From the NCBI RefSeq assembly GCF_014200755.1, contig NZ_JACHCM010000002.1:744001-808000 (forward strand): a stretch of DNA of 64,000 bases, written 5' to 3'. Of this stretch, positions 44,495-53,443 are shown piece by piece (position 1 is the stretch's first letter; each line of letters starts with the position of its first letter). Position numbers and translations under genes: made by a program. Source of the DNA: Rhodanobacter sp. ANJX3 (GTDB taxonomy: Bacteria; Pseudomonadota; Gammaproteobacteria; Xanthomonadales; Rhodanobacteraceae). The notes beneath the pieces were generated by a model. It made no database searches. It saw nothing but the letters and a program-made list of their open reading frames with translations, and was not told the origin of the DNA.

Positions 44495-45718
44495 TCACGA
44501 CACGCTCAACGCCGGCGGCTCGAAGCGGGTCGGCGCGTGCGCCAGCGCGCTGTGCTCGCCCAGCGGCAGCCGTATGGTCAGCGCGAAACCCTGGCTCATG
44601 CCGGTTTCCAGAGTCAGACTGCCGCCGAATTCGGCCAGCCTCTCGCGCATGCCCGAAAGGCCGTTGCCCGGCTCGATCTGCTCGGCGCCACGACCGTCGT
44701 CGCGCGCGTGCAGCCCGAGCAGGCTGGCATCGGCGTAGGCAAAATTGAGCCACAGGTTGCGCGCGGCGGCGTGCTTGGCGGCATTGGTGATGATTTCCTG
44801 GGCACAGCGCAGCAGCACCTGCGCGCGCCGGGGGTCTTCCATGCTGAAACGCGGCGGCATGGCGACATGGATACTCAGGCCCGGCACGCCGTCGGTGAGG
44901 CTGCGCAGCGCCTGGGTCAGATCGATGGCATCGTCCTGGCGCAGCTCGCTGACCGCCTCGCGCACGTCGGCCAGCAGATGCTTGGCCGTGCTCTGCGCCT
45001 TGCGCACATGCGCACCGGCCGCCTCGTTGCTGAGGTGGCTGGCCACTTCCAGATTCAGGCTCAGCGCGGTGAGGTGGTGCCCGATAAGATCGTGCAGGTC
45101 GCGGGCGATGCGCATGCGCTCGGCGATGCGGCTGGATTCGGCCAGCAGCGCGCGGGTGGCGCGCAGCTCGGAATTGAGCCGCCGCTGCACGTCGCGCTGC
45201 TCCGCCTGCTGGCTGGCCACGGTGGAAGTGACGAACACCAGGACCGAAATACCTAAATAGATGCTCGCCTGCAGCAGGCTCAGCGCGATGCTGTGGTCGT
45301 ATTCGGGAAAGGTGACGAAGATCGCCACCAGGCTCAGCTGCTGCAGCACCAGCCAGGACACGCCCAGCCAGAACGGCAGCAGCCAGGGCAGCACCAGCGA
45401 GGCCACCACCATCAGCATCGCCGACAGGCCGCTGTGGCTGTACCAGCCCACCGCCACCGCCACCGCCGTCATCAGGGTCAGGCCGAGCAGTTTCAGCACG
45501 GGATGCCGACGCGAGCCGAGGTTGCTGGTGAGCAGCCAGTACATCAGCCCGAAGACGAGATAGCACAGTGTCCACAGCAGCAGCGCAAAATTCGGCCGCT
45601 GCAGCTGATTCAGCCGCTCGGTCGCCCAGTTCGTGATCAGCGGCGTACCCACCGACAGATAGGTAAAAAAACCCGCGTAGCGAAGCAGTCGGGTGTGGTT
45701 GAAAAAAGGCCAGCGCAT
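44495..45718 (-). CDS. membrane sensor histidine kinase (DesK/NarX class, HisKA_3)
   Basis: 407 residues from ATG 45718. Six hydrophobic helices at the N-terminus without a large periplasmic domain, as in DesK-like sensors of membrane state. Then the HisKA_3 dimerisation motif RIARDLHDLIGHHLTALSLNLEVA with the phospho-accepting His, and HATPase with EIITNAAKHAAARN, DDGRGAE and GNGLSGMRERL. It should phosphorylate the downstream NarL-type regulator. Confidence 0.9.
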   Translation of the reverse strand: MRWPFFNHTRLLRYAGFFTYLSVGTPLITNWATERLNQLQRPNFALLLWTLCYLVFGLMYWLLTSNLGSRRHPVLKLLGLTLMTAVAVAVGWYSHSGLSAMLMVVASLVLPWLLPFWLGVSWLVLQQLSLVAIFVTFPEYDHSIALSLLQASIYLGISVLVFVTSTVASQQAEQRDVQRRLNSELRATRALLAESSRIAERMRIARDLHDLIGHHLTALSLNLEVASHLSNEAAGAHVRKAQSTAKHLLADVREAVSELRQDDAIDLTQALRSLTDGVPGLSIHVAMPPRFSMEDPRRAQVLLRCAQEIITNAAKHAAARNLWLNFAYADASLLGLHARDDGRGAEQIEPGNGLSGMRERLAEFGGSLTLETGMSQGFALTIRLPLGEHSALAHAPTRFEPPALSVS

Positions 45719-45933
45719 GCCGGCATCATTGGACGTGATGCGGTTTTGCGCAATGCGCAAAAAGTCATGCCCTAGCACGTAAAATATCACCGCATCACGA
45801 CGCGAGAAGCGTCCACCTTGGCGGATCGCTGCCGCGGCGCGGGATGTAAGGCCCGCATCCGCATGCCATAATGGCGGCTTGCACGAGGCGCGGAACCGAC
45901 CTCGTTATCGACCCCATCATTGCGGAGCAACGC

Positions 45934-46560
45934 ATGGCTCTTGCCATCCGCGACGTGCACGAGCACGACCTGGACGCCGTACTGGCACTCAACAACACCG
46001 CCGGTCGCTCCATCCTCGCCCTGGACGCCAGCCGCCTGCGCTACTTCCACGATCACGCCGAATATTTCCGCGTGGCGGAGATCGACGGCAATCTGGCCGG
46101 CTTCGTCATCGCCCTGCGCGAGGGTGGCGATTACGAAAGCACCAACTACCGCTGGTTTGCCGCGCATTACCCGCAGTTCGTCTATATCGACCGCATCGTC
46201 ATCGCCAACGCCTACCGTCGCCACGGCCTGGGCCGCATCTTCTATTCCGACGTCAACAGCTACGCCGAAGTGCGCGTGCCACTGATGACCTGCGAAGTGT
46301 TTCTGGAGCCGCGCGACGACGTGGTCGTGCTGTTCCACGGCACCTACGGTTTTCAGGAAGTCGGCCAGCAGCGCATGGGCGAGGACGGTCCGCAGGTCAG
46401 CTTGCTGGCCAAGGACCTGCCCAGTTACACCTATGTGCGCGAAACCTGGCTCGACCACGGCGGCCTGCCCGACGTGCCGTGGCTGGCCGAAAGCCCGCGC
46501 CTGATGTCCCCCATCGATCTTTCACACCTTGCCAAATCATCGTCCGGAGAGCCCCGCTGA
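45934..46560 (+). CDS. GNAT family N-acetyltransferase
   Basis: 208 residues from ATG 45934, with GGAG upstream. The acetyl-CoA fold is visible in IRDVHEHDLDAVLALNN, FVYIDRIVIANAYRRHGLGRIFY (loop R-R-x-G-x-G) and the C-terminal VLFHGTYGFQEVGQQRM. Substrate unknown. Its stop overlaps the minC start by one base (TGATG), so it is translated together with the min operon. Confidence 0.87.
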   Translation: MALAIRDVHEHDLDAVLALNNTAGRSILALDASRLRYFHDHAEYFRVAEIDGNLAGFVIALREGGDYESTNYRWFAAHYPQFVYIDRIVIANAYRRHGLGRIFYSDVNSYAEVRVPLMTCEVFLEPRDDVVVLFHGTYGFQEVGQQRMGEDGPQVSLLAKDLPSYTYVRETWLDHGGLPDVPWLAESPRLMSPIDLSHLAKSSSGEPR

Positions 46561-47354
46561 TGAACGCCAAAGCGGAAACGTCCGACGCCTGCGACCTGCG
46601 TTTCGGTCAGGTCGGCATAGCCTGCGTGCGCGTGCGCCGCGTCGATGCGGCTGCCCTGTGCGAGGAGCTGGAGCGCCGAGTTCGGGCCGCGCCGGCGATG
46701 TTCGCACGCGCCGCCGTGGTGCTGGACCTCAGCCACCTGCTCAATCTGCCCGACGACGGCGCTGTCGACGCCCTGCTCGAAGCGGTGCGTACTGCCGGCA
46801 TGCTGCCGGTCGGCCTGGCTTACGGCACCAGCGAGACCGAAGCGCTGGCCAAACGCATGGGCCTGCCACTGATCGCCAAATTTCGCGCAGCCTACGAACC
46901 GGCCGCAGGCGGCCCGGCGCCGGCTGACGAGCCGGCACCCAGCGGCAAGGCGAAATCGCGAGAGTCCGCCCCGGCCGAACCGGATCTGCGCGAGCCGATT
47001 CTGTCGGCGTCGGCCGCCGGCACGTCGATCGGCGCCCAGCATCACCTGGGCGCGGTACGCTCCGGCCAGCAGATTTACGCGCGCGACCGCGACCTGATCG
47101 TCACCGGCGCGGTCGCCAACGGCGCCGAGGTCATCGCCGACGGCCATATCCACATCTACGGCAGTCTGCGCGGCCGCGCCATGGCCGGCGCGCAGGGCGA
47201 CGAGAAAGCACGCATCTACATCTCGGACTTTCGTGCCGAGCTGGTGGCGATTGCCGGGCAATATCGGGTCTTTGAACAAATTCCTGACGACCTCAAGGGC
47301 CAGTCCGTGCAATGCTGGCTCGACGGTGAAAAGCTGCTGATCGCCAAACTGTGA
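46560..47354 (+). CDS. minC: septum site-determining protein MinC
   Basis: 264 residues. N-terminal domain (LRFGQVGIACVRVRRVDAAALCEELERRV, VVLDLSHL), a Pro/Ala/Glu linker about 25 residues long, and the C-terminal beta-helix: VRSGQQIYARDRDLIVTGAVANGAEVIADGHIHIYGSLRGRAMAGA. It inhibits FtsZ rings away from midcell, recruited by MinD. First gene of minCDE. Confidence 0.95.
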   Translation: MNAKAETSDACDLRFGQVGIACVRVRRVDAAALCEELERRVRAAPAMFARAAVVLDLSHLLNLPDDGAVDALLEAVRTAGMLPVGLAYGTSETEALAKRMGLPLIAKFRAAYEPAAGGPAPADEPAPSGKAKSRESAPAEPDLREPILSASAAGTSIGAQHHLGAVRSGQQIYARDRDLIVTGAVANGAEVIADGHIHIYGSLRGRAMAGAQGDEKARIYISDFRAELVAIAGQYRVFEQIPDDLKGQSVQCWLDGEKLLIAKL

Positions 47355-47427
47355 CAAACCGGGTGCGATGCCCCGACCGCAAACTAACGCCAACAACAAA
47401 CTATAAAAATATTCCGGAGATGAGCCA

Positions 47428-48243
47428 TTGACTGCTGAGATTATCGTCGTCACTTCCGGCAAAGGCGGCGTCGGCAAGACGACCACCAGCGCCTCCCTCG
47501 CCACCGGCCTAGCCATGGCGGGCAAGAAAGTCGCCGTCATCGACTTCGACGTCGGCCTGCGCAACCTCGACCTGATCATGGGCTGCGAGCGGCGCGTGGT
47601 GTACGACTTCGTCAACGTCGTGCACGGCGAAGCCACGCTCAAGCAGTCGCTGATCAAGGACAAGCGCCACGAAAACCTGTTCGTGCTGGCCGCCAGCCAG
47701 ACCCGCGACAAGGACGCGCTGACCCAGGAAGGCGTCGAGAAAGTGCTCGAAGGCCTGTCCGAAGACGGCTTCGACTACGTCGTGTGCGACTCCCCGGCCG
47801 GCATCGAAAAGGGCGCGCATCTGGCGATGTATTTCGCCGATCACGCGGTGGTGGTGGTCAACCCGGAAGTATCCTCGGTGCGCGACTCCGACCGTATCCT
47901 CGGCCTACTCGCCAGCAAGACGCGTCGTGCCGAGCGCGGCGAAAAGCCGGTGACCCAGCACCTGCTGCTGACCCGCTACAACCCGGCCCGCGTCGCCATC
48001 GGCGAGATGCTCAGCGTCAAGGACGTGGAGGAGATTCTCGGCATCAGCGTGGTCGGCGTGATTCCGGAATCGGAAAACGTGCTGACCGCGTCGAACAACG
48101 GCATTCCGGTGATCGTGGACTCCAACTCGCTGGCCGGCCAGGCCTATAGCGACACGGTAGCGCGCATCCTTGGCGAAGAGCGGCCGCTGCGCTTTATCGA
48201 CGTGCCGAAGAAAGGCTTTCTCCAGCGCGTATTCGGAGGTTGA
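47428..48243 (+). CDS. minD: septum site-determining ATPase MinD
   Basis: 271 residues, with a TTG start at 47428 preceded by GGAG; no nearby ATG gives the conserved N-terminus AEIIVVTSGKGGVGKTT. Deviant Walker A GKGGVGKTT, switch regions DFDVGLRNLDL and CDSPAGIEKGA, and a C-terminal amphipathic helix KGFLQRVFGG that binds the membrane. It recruits MinC and is cycled by MinE. The stop is five bases before minE. Confidence 0.96.
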   Translation: MTAEIIVVTSGKGGVGKTTTSASLATGLAMAGKKVAVIDFDVGLRNLDLIMGCERRVVYDFVNVVHGEATLKQSLIKDKRHENLFVLAASQTRDKDALTQEGVEKVLEGLSEDGFDYVVCDSPAGIEKGAHLAMYFADHAVVVVNPEVSSVRDSDRILGLLASKTRRAERGEKPVTQHLLLTRYNPARVAIGEMLSVKDVEEILGISVVGVIPESENVLTASNNGIPVIVDSNSLAGQAYSDTVARILGEERPLRFIDVPKKGFLQRVFGG

Positions 48244-48248
48244 TCACG

Positions 48249-48533
48249 ATGGGCATTCTGGATTTCCTGAAGCGCAAGGGCGAACCCACCGCCAACGTGG
48301 CCCGCGAACGTCTGCGCATCATCGTGGCGCAGGAACGCTCCAACCGCGGTGCGCCCGACTATCTGCCGATGATGCGTAGCGAGCTGCTCGAGGTGATCAA
48401 GAAATACGTCCACGTCGATATCGAGGCGATCAGCATCAAGCTGGAGCAGGACAGCGGCCACGAAATTCTCGAGCTTTCCGTGGCGTTGCCGGACGGCAAG
48501 GCGCCGGCGAAGAGCGACACGGCGGCCGGCTGA
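48249..48533 (+). CDS. minE: cell division topological specificity factor MinE
   Basis: 94 residues from ATG 48249, with GGAGG nine bases upstream. MGILDFLKRKGEPTANVARERLRIIVAQER is the membrane-targeting and MinD-activating part; DYLPMMRSELLEVIKKYV is the topological domain. It drives pole-to-pole oscillation of MinCD. Confidence 0.95.
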   Translation: MGILDFLKRKGEPTANVARERLRIIVAQERSNRGAPDYLPMMRSELLEVIKKYVHVDIEAISIKLEQDSGHEILELSVALPDGKAPAKSDTAAG

Positions 48534-48589
48534 ACCCACGCGTTGCCGGAGCGCGGATATCTGGCCAGCGGTCTGATCTGAAAAACCTC

Positions 48590-49105
48590 ATGCATCCTCA
48601 AATTCATGCCAGCCCGTCGACGGGCCAGCTGATCGAAGGCGATCCGGCCAATACTGTACTGCGGCTGGGTCAGCTTGGCTTCGACGCGCCCGCGGCCCTG
48701 CTCGCCAGCTTTGGCCTGACGCTTGAACGCGTGGCCGACGGCACGCCGATCCCCGGCAGCTTCTGGGGCGACGAGGAAGCCGGCATCATCGGCACCACGG
48801 TCTATGCCCGCGACGACACGCCAGTGCACTCGCTGCTGCACGAAGCGGGACATCTGATCGTCTTATCTCCCGAAAGACGTCCAGACGTCCATACCGACGC
48901 CACCGATTCGATCGAGGAAGAAGACGCCACCTGCTATCTGCAGATCGTGCTGGCCGACCGCCTGCCCGGCGTCGGGCGTGAACGACTGATGGCCGATATG
49001 GATGCTTGGGGCTACTCATTCCGGCTGGGCTCGACGCGCGCGTGGTTCGAACACGATGCGGGCAACGCGCGCGATTTTCTCGCCGAACGCGGCCTACCCT
49101 GCTGA
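48590..49105 (+). CDS. hypothetical protein with HEAGH zinc-protease motif
   Basis: 171 residues, not a family I can name. The motif HEAGH at residues 84-88 (VHSLLHEAGHLIV) is of the HExxH zinc type, and acidic residues follow in DATDSIEEEDATCYLQIVLAD, which could supply a third ligand. No signal peptide or membrane helix. It starts 56 bases after minE on the same strand. A small cytoplasmic metalloprotease is possible. Confidence 0.75.
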   Translation: MHPQIHASPSTGQLIEGDPANTVLRLGQLGFDAPAALLASFGLTLERVADGTPIPGSFWGDEEAGIIGTTVYARDDTPVHSLLHEAGHLIVLSPERRPDVHTDATDSIEEEDATCYLQIVLADRLPGVGRERLMADMDAWGYSFRLGSTRAWFEHDAGNARDFLAERGLPC

Positions 49106-49212
49106 GCAGCAGCCTCGGCAACCGTCGGAATACAAAAGGCGACCCGCGAGCTGCTAATGTTGGACGCTGATTTTGTCACTGCGCTGATTAGCGCATTTGT
49201 CCGGGGAAAGAA

Positions 49213-50997
49213 ATGATGAACAGACTTTCGTACGCGCTCGTCGGCGCGCTTGCCGTCGCGGCCTTTGGAAATAGCGTCGCGGCAGCGCAGACCACGCCCG
49301 CCGCGGCATTGTCCTCGGCGGCCGCCGACCAGGCGTTCACTCGTCTGTCCGACAGCTATTTCGATAGTTACTACTTTCCCACCAACCCGACCATGGCCAC
49401 CGCAGACGGCCTGCACGACTTCGACACCAAGCTGGAGGATTATTCGCGCGCTGGCGTCGACGCCAATATCAAAACGCTGCAGCAGTGGCAGGCGAAAGTG
49501 GCTGCGGTGGACGCCTCGAAACTCGGCGAGCGCGTGCGCGGCGACCGCGAGCTGGTGTTGAACAATATCCGCAGCACCCTGCTGACGCTGCGAACGATAA
49601 AACCGTGGCAGAAAAATCCGGACGTCTATTCCAGTGGCATCACCAACAGCGCCTTCACCCTGATGGAGCGCAAGTTTGCGCCGCCGGAAACGCGCCTGCG
49701 CGATCTGGTCGCCCGCGAAAAGCTGATGCCCGCCGTGCTCGCCGAAGCGCGAAAAAATCTGGACAACCCGCCGCTGATCTACACACAGATCGCGCTGCAG
49801 CAGTTGCCCGGCCTGGTGCAGTTCTTCCAGAAAGACGTGCCATCGGCCTTCACCGACGTCAGCGACTCGGCGCTGAAAAAACAGTTCGCCGACAGCAATG
49901 CCGCAGTGATCCAGTCGCTGCAGGATTATCAAAGCTGGCTGAAGACCGACTTGCTGCCGCGCTCGCACGGCGACTTCCGCATTGGCGCTGCGGCGTTCCG
50001 CGACAAGCTCAAGTACGACGAGATGGTCGACATCCCGTTGGATCAGCTACTCGCCATCGACATGGCCAATATGAAACAGAACCAGCAGGCGTTCGCCGAC
50101 GTCGCCAAGCAGCTCGACCCCAGCAAGACGCCGCAGCAGGTGCTGGCCGAGCTGGGCTCGGACTATCCGGCCGCGGACAAGATCCTCGATACTTTCCGCG
50201 GCACGTTCGACAAGCTGATCGGCTTTATCGAGCTCAAGCAGATCATCACCATTCCCTCCGACGTGCGCCCGATCGTGGAGGAAACCCCGCCCTTCATGCG
50301 CGCGACGACCTTCGCCTCGATGGACACGCCCGGACCTTACGAAACCGTGGCCAAGGAAGCCTATTTCAACGTCACCCTGCCCGAGCCCGACTGGAGCGCG
50401 CAGCGTACGAAGGAGTTCATGGCGCAGTTCAGCTATCCGGTAATCTCTGCCGTCGCCACGCACGAGGCCTATCCGGGCCACTACATCCAGTTTCTGTGGA
50501 TGCACAAGTTGGACGACCGCACGCGCAAGCTGCTGGGCGCCACCACCAACGTGGAAGGCTGGGCACATTACTGCGAACAGATGATGCTCGATGAAGGCCT
50601 GGCCGCGTATGTCTATCCGAACCACAAGCGTCAGCAGCTGCTGTTGCGCCTGGGCCAGTTGCAGGATGCGCTGCTGCGCAACGCCCGCTTCGTCGTCGGC
50701 ATCAAGCTGCATACCGGCCAGATGACGATGGATCAGGCGGTCGATTTCTTCGTCAAGCAGGGCTACCAGTCGCGCGCCGTCGGCGAAGTGGAAACCAAGC
50801 GCGGCACCTCCGACCCGACGTATCTCTACTACACCCTGGGCAAGCTGCAGATCCTGAAGCTGCGCCAGGATGTTGCCGCCAAAGAAGGCAAGAACTTCAA
50901 CCTGCAGCAGTTCCACGACCGCTTCATGCAGCAGGGTTTCGCGCCGATCGCCATCGTGCGCGAGGCGATGCTGCACGACACGTCGCCGACGCTCTGA
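49213..50997 (+). CDS. exported DUF885 family peptidase-like protein
   Basis: 594 residues, with a signal peptide ending SVAAAQT. The DUF885 signature is visible: the zinc-like motif ATHEAYPGHYIQ, earlier PSDVRPIVEETPPFMRATTFASMDTPGPYE, and NVEGWAHYCEQMMLDEG. The family is thought to be metallopeptidases of the M2/M32-like fold, with few tested members. Periplasmic. Single gene. Confidence 0.87.
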   Translation: MMNRLSYALVGALAVAAFGNSVAAAQTTPAAALSSAAADQAFTRLSDSYFDSYYFPTNPTMATADGLHDFDTKLEDYSRAGVDANIKTLQQWQAKVAAVDASKLGERVRGDRELVLNNIRSTLLTLRTIKPWQKNPDVYSSGITNSAFTLMERKFAPPETRLRDLVAREKLMPAVLAEARKNLDNPPLIYTQIALQQLPGLVQFFQKDVPSAFTDVSDSALKKQFADSNAAVIQSLQDYQSWLKTDLLPRSHGDFRIGAAAFRDKLKYDEMVDIPLDQLLAIDMANMKQNQQAFADVAKQLDPSKTPQQVLAELGSDYPAADKILDTFRGTFDKLIGFIELKQIITIPSDVRPIVEETPPFMRATTFASMDTPGPYETVAKEAYFNVTLPEPDWSAQRTKEFMAQFSYPVISAVATHEAYPGHYIQFLWMHKLDDRTRKLLGATTNVEGWAHYCEQMMLDEGLAAYVYPNHKRQQLLLRLGQLQDALLRNARFVVGIKLHTGQMTMDQAVDFFVKQGYQSRAVGEVETKRGTSDPTYLYYTLGKLQILKLRQDVAAKEGKNFNLQQFHDRFMQQGFAPIAIVREAMLHDTSPTL

Positions 50998-51051
50998 CGT
51001 TCGCCATTGTGCCGGAGGTAGGGCCGGACTTCCGCCCCGCGCGCCGGCCGC

Positions 51052-52320
51052 TTACATCGGCTCGGCGATTTCCGCCTGCAGGGTGACGCTCGCGTCCGCG
51101 GTTGCCAGCGGAGGTCCGGCCAAACGTCTGCTGATGCTTCCATACCACCACCACGACAGCATGCCGGCGACGCTCAGCGCCGATGCCCCCAAGGCCAGCG
51201 GCAGCATGCTGCCGGAGAGCATCGGCGAGAGCACGCCGGCTACAACGCTGCAAAGTATCAGGCTGGCAAAGGCCTGCACCGACGAAATGCCGCCGCGCTG
51301 GCTCGAAAAGCGGTCCAGCAACAGCAGGGTCAGGGTCGGAAACGCCAGCTGCACGCCGATGCCTTCCAGGGTCAGTGGCAGCATCGACCACGGCAGTTTT
51401 GGCGCAGGGAACACCAGCGCAAACGCGAGATGCAATGCGCACGCCGACAGCATCGCGGCATAGCCCAGGTTGACCGTAAAACGCGCGCTGCGCCGTTCGG
51501 CCATGCGCCCCGACAGCCAGGCGCCACCGACCAGCCCGAAGACCACCGGCATGAACAGCCAGGGGAATCCCGCCGCCGAAAGATGCAGCAGCTCGCGCAC
51601 GATCCGCGGCGCCGACGAAATGTACAGAAACAGCGCGGCGAAATTGACCGAACTGGAAATCAGCAGCGGCCAGAACGCGCGATCGCGGCTGAAGGAGGCG
51701 TAGCCGGCTAGCAACGTCTTGGGCGAAAACGACGTGCGCCGCGAGGGCGGATGGGTCTCTTCCAGCAGCAGCAACAGCGCCAGCGACAGCAGCGCCGTAA
51801 ACACGGTCAGCACCCAGAAGATGCCATGCCAGCCGTCGAAGGTCAGCAGCAGGGCGCCGATCATCGGCGCGATCACCGGCGCCACGCCGAAAATCATCAT
51901 CACCCGCGACATCAGCCGCTGCGCGTCGGCGCCTTCGAGGCTGTCACGGATGAGCGCGCGTCCCACCACCAGTCCCGCGCCGGCGCACATGCCCTGCAGG
52001 CCGCGACAGGCCAGCAGCATGGGAAACGATGTGGACATCGCCGCGCCGGCCGAGGCGAACGCATACACCAGCATGCCGGTAGCGATCACCGGCTTGCGGC
52101 CGATCGCGTCGGAAATGGCGCCGTGAAACAGGCTCATCGACGCGTACATGACCAGATACACGCTGATCAGCTGCTGCAGCGCTGCATCATTCACCCGGAA
52201 ATGCGCGCCGATCAGCGGAAAGGCCGGAAACACCGCGTCGATCGAGAATGGGCCGATCATCGACAGCGCGGCAAGCAGCCACGGCAGGCTACGTCGCACG
52301 GTGCGATGGGTAGAGTTCAT
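51052..52320 (-). CDS. Bcr/CflA family multidrug efflux MFS transporter
   Basis: 422 residues, twelve membrane helices. The loop-2 motif GAISDAIGRKPVIATGMLVY and the family stretch RGLQGMCAGAGLVVGRALIRDSLEGADAQRLMSRVMMIFGVAPVIAPMIGALLL identify the Bcr/CflA (DHA1) group of drug:proton antiporters. The N-terminus IDAVFPAFPLIGAHF is also typical. Divergent from the fluoride unit. Confidence 0.92.
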   Translation of the reverse strand: MNSTHRTVRRSLPWLLAALSMIGPFSIDAVFPAFPLIGAHFRVNDAALQQLISVYLVMYASMSLFHGAISDAIGRKPVIATGMLVYAFASAGAAMSTSFPMLLACRGLQGMCAGAGLVVGRALIRDSLEGADAQRLMSRVMMIFGVAPVIAPMIGALLLTFDGWHGIFWVLTVFTALLSLALLLLLEETHPPSRRTSFSPKTLLAGYASFSRDRAFWPLLISSSVNFAALFLYISSAPRIVRELLHLSAAGFPWLFMPVVFGLVGGAWLSGRMAERRSARFTVNLGYAAMLSACALHLAFALVFPAPKLPWSMLPLTLEGIGVQLAFPTLTLLLLDRFSSQRGGISSVQAFASLILCSVVAGVLSPMLSGSMLPLALGASALSVAGMLSWWWYGSISRRLAGPPLATADASVTLQAEIAEPM

Positions 52321-52384
52321 GGCGAAAGGGGCCGCGCGCAGGGAAAACAGCGCCCAGTATATCGAGCCCTGGCGGCCAACTCGC

Positions 52385-52415
52385 TTGACGAGGCGCTGCC
52401 CAAATCGACTAGGAT
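52385..52415 (+). promoter_or_regulatory. possible promoter of the fluoride-responsive unit
   Basis: TTGACG, 19 bases, TAGGAT, placed about 25 bases before the riboswitch. The spacer is slightly long. Confidence 0.4.
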
Positions 52416-52439
52416 AAGGAACGGATCAAGGCATCGATC

Positions 52440-52551
52440 CCGGGAGATGGCATACCTCCCGTTCTGGTCCGCCTCGGGCAGCGGCAGAACGAACCACCTC
52501 ACGCCCGATCCTTGGCGAACAAGGGCAGCGACGAGGTTGATGATGCCTGCA
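52440..52551 (+). promoter_or_regulatory. fluoride riboswitch (crcB motif) with extended P3
   Basis: The first stem is GGGAG/CTCCC at 52442-52460 enclosing ATGGCATAC. The conserved end TTGATGATGCCTGC lies at 52537-52550. GGCAT (52449-52453) can pair with ATGCC (52543-52547), the pseudoknot of this class. The middle arm is longer than usual, with an inner hairpin GTTCTG/CAGAAC. A run of seven T (52609-52615) lies just before the crcB ribosome site AGGAG, so both termination and translation control are possible. It precedes the fluoride channel gene, as expected. Confidence 0.88.
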
Positions 52552-52630
52552 CCACCGGTTTCCGGCGGCGCAGGCGTGCCTGTGATCGCGGCAACCGGAC
52601 ACTTTGGCTTTTTTTGTCAGGAGACGCGTC

Positions 52631-53017
52631 ATGGGGTTCACCGGATTTGTTGCAGTCGGCGTGGGCGGCGCCCTCGGCTGCTGGCTGCGCTGGGTTCTGG
52701 GCAGCTTTCTCAATCAGCTATTCCCCACCTTGCCGCCCGGCACGCTGGCGGCGAATCTTATCGGCGCCCTGATCATGGGCTGCATGCTGGGTGTACTCGA
52801 TCAATTCCAGGCGCTGCCAGTCGCCGTGCGGCTGTTCGTGATGACCGGATTTCTGGGCGGCCTGACCACCTTTTCCACCTTTTCGGCCGAAGCCACGACG
52901 CTGTTGCTGCGCCAGCAGTATTTCTGGTTCGGCACCCACATCGCAGTGCACCTGATCGGTTCGCTGAGCATGACCGTGCTGGGCCTCGCGCTCACCCGCA
53001 GCCTGCTGCGTCATTGA
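52631..53017 (+). CDS. crcB: fluoride ion channel CrcB/Fluc
   Basis: 128 residues from ATG 52631, which has AGGAG upstream. Four membrane helices and the family motifs GGALGCWLRW, GTLAANLIGALIMG and the pore segment TGFLGGLTTFSTFSAE. Homodimers export fluoride. Controlled by the riboswitch directly upstream; followed after 17 bases by a DUF190 gene. Confidence 0.95.
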   Translation: MGFTGFVAVGVGGALGCWLRWVLGSFLNQLFPTLPPGTLAANLIGALIMGCMLGVLDQFQALPVAVRLFVMTGFLGGLTTFSTFSAEATTLLLRQQYFWFGTHIAVHLIGSLSMTVLGLALTRSLLRH

Positions 53018-53034
53018 CCCCGGAGATCGCCACC

Positions 53035-53373
53035 ATGAACCCGAAGCCGTTGCAGCAATGCGTACACCTTTACTTCTACTGCCACGCGCACACCAGACAC
53101 CGCGGCATGCTGCTGACCGAATGGCTGCTGGAACAGGCCAGGCAAAACAACCTGGGCGGCGGCTCGGTCTTCCGCGCCATCGCCGGCTTCGGCCGCAACG
53201 GCGTACTGCACGAGGAGCAGTTTTTCGAACTGGCCGACGACCTGCCGGTGAAAGTCGAATTTCTGCTCGGCGAGGCACAGGCCGACGCCCTGGTGCAGTT
53301 GGTCAGCGAGGCCGGTGTCGACGCGGTCTATGCGCGATCACCGGCAAGCTTTGCCATGCTCGGCAACACATAA
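53035..53373 (+). CDS. DUF190 (PII-like fold) protein
   Basis: 112 residues from ATG 53035. VHLYFYCHAHTRHRGMLLTEWLLEQARQ, GGGSVFRAIAGFGRNGVLHEEQFFELADDLPVKVEFL matches DUF190, a GlnB-like fold. DUF190 genes commonly sit next to crcB; a role in fluoride response is inferred from this association only. Confidence 0.88.
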   Translation: MNPKPLQQCVHLYFYCHAHTRHRGMLLTEWLLEQARQNNLGGGSVFRAIAGFGRNGVLHEEQFFELADDLPVKVEFLLGEAQADALVQLVSEAGVDAVYARSPASFAMLGNT

Positions 53374-53443
53374 GCGGCTCGACAGCACGCCCATTGTCTT
53401 GCCGTAACCTCCACTACCACACCCAGACTCCATTGAGGAACGC

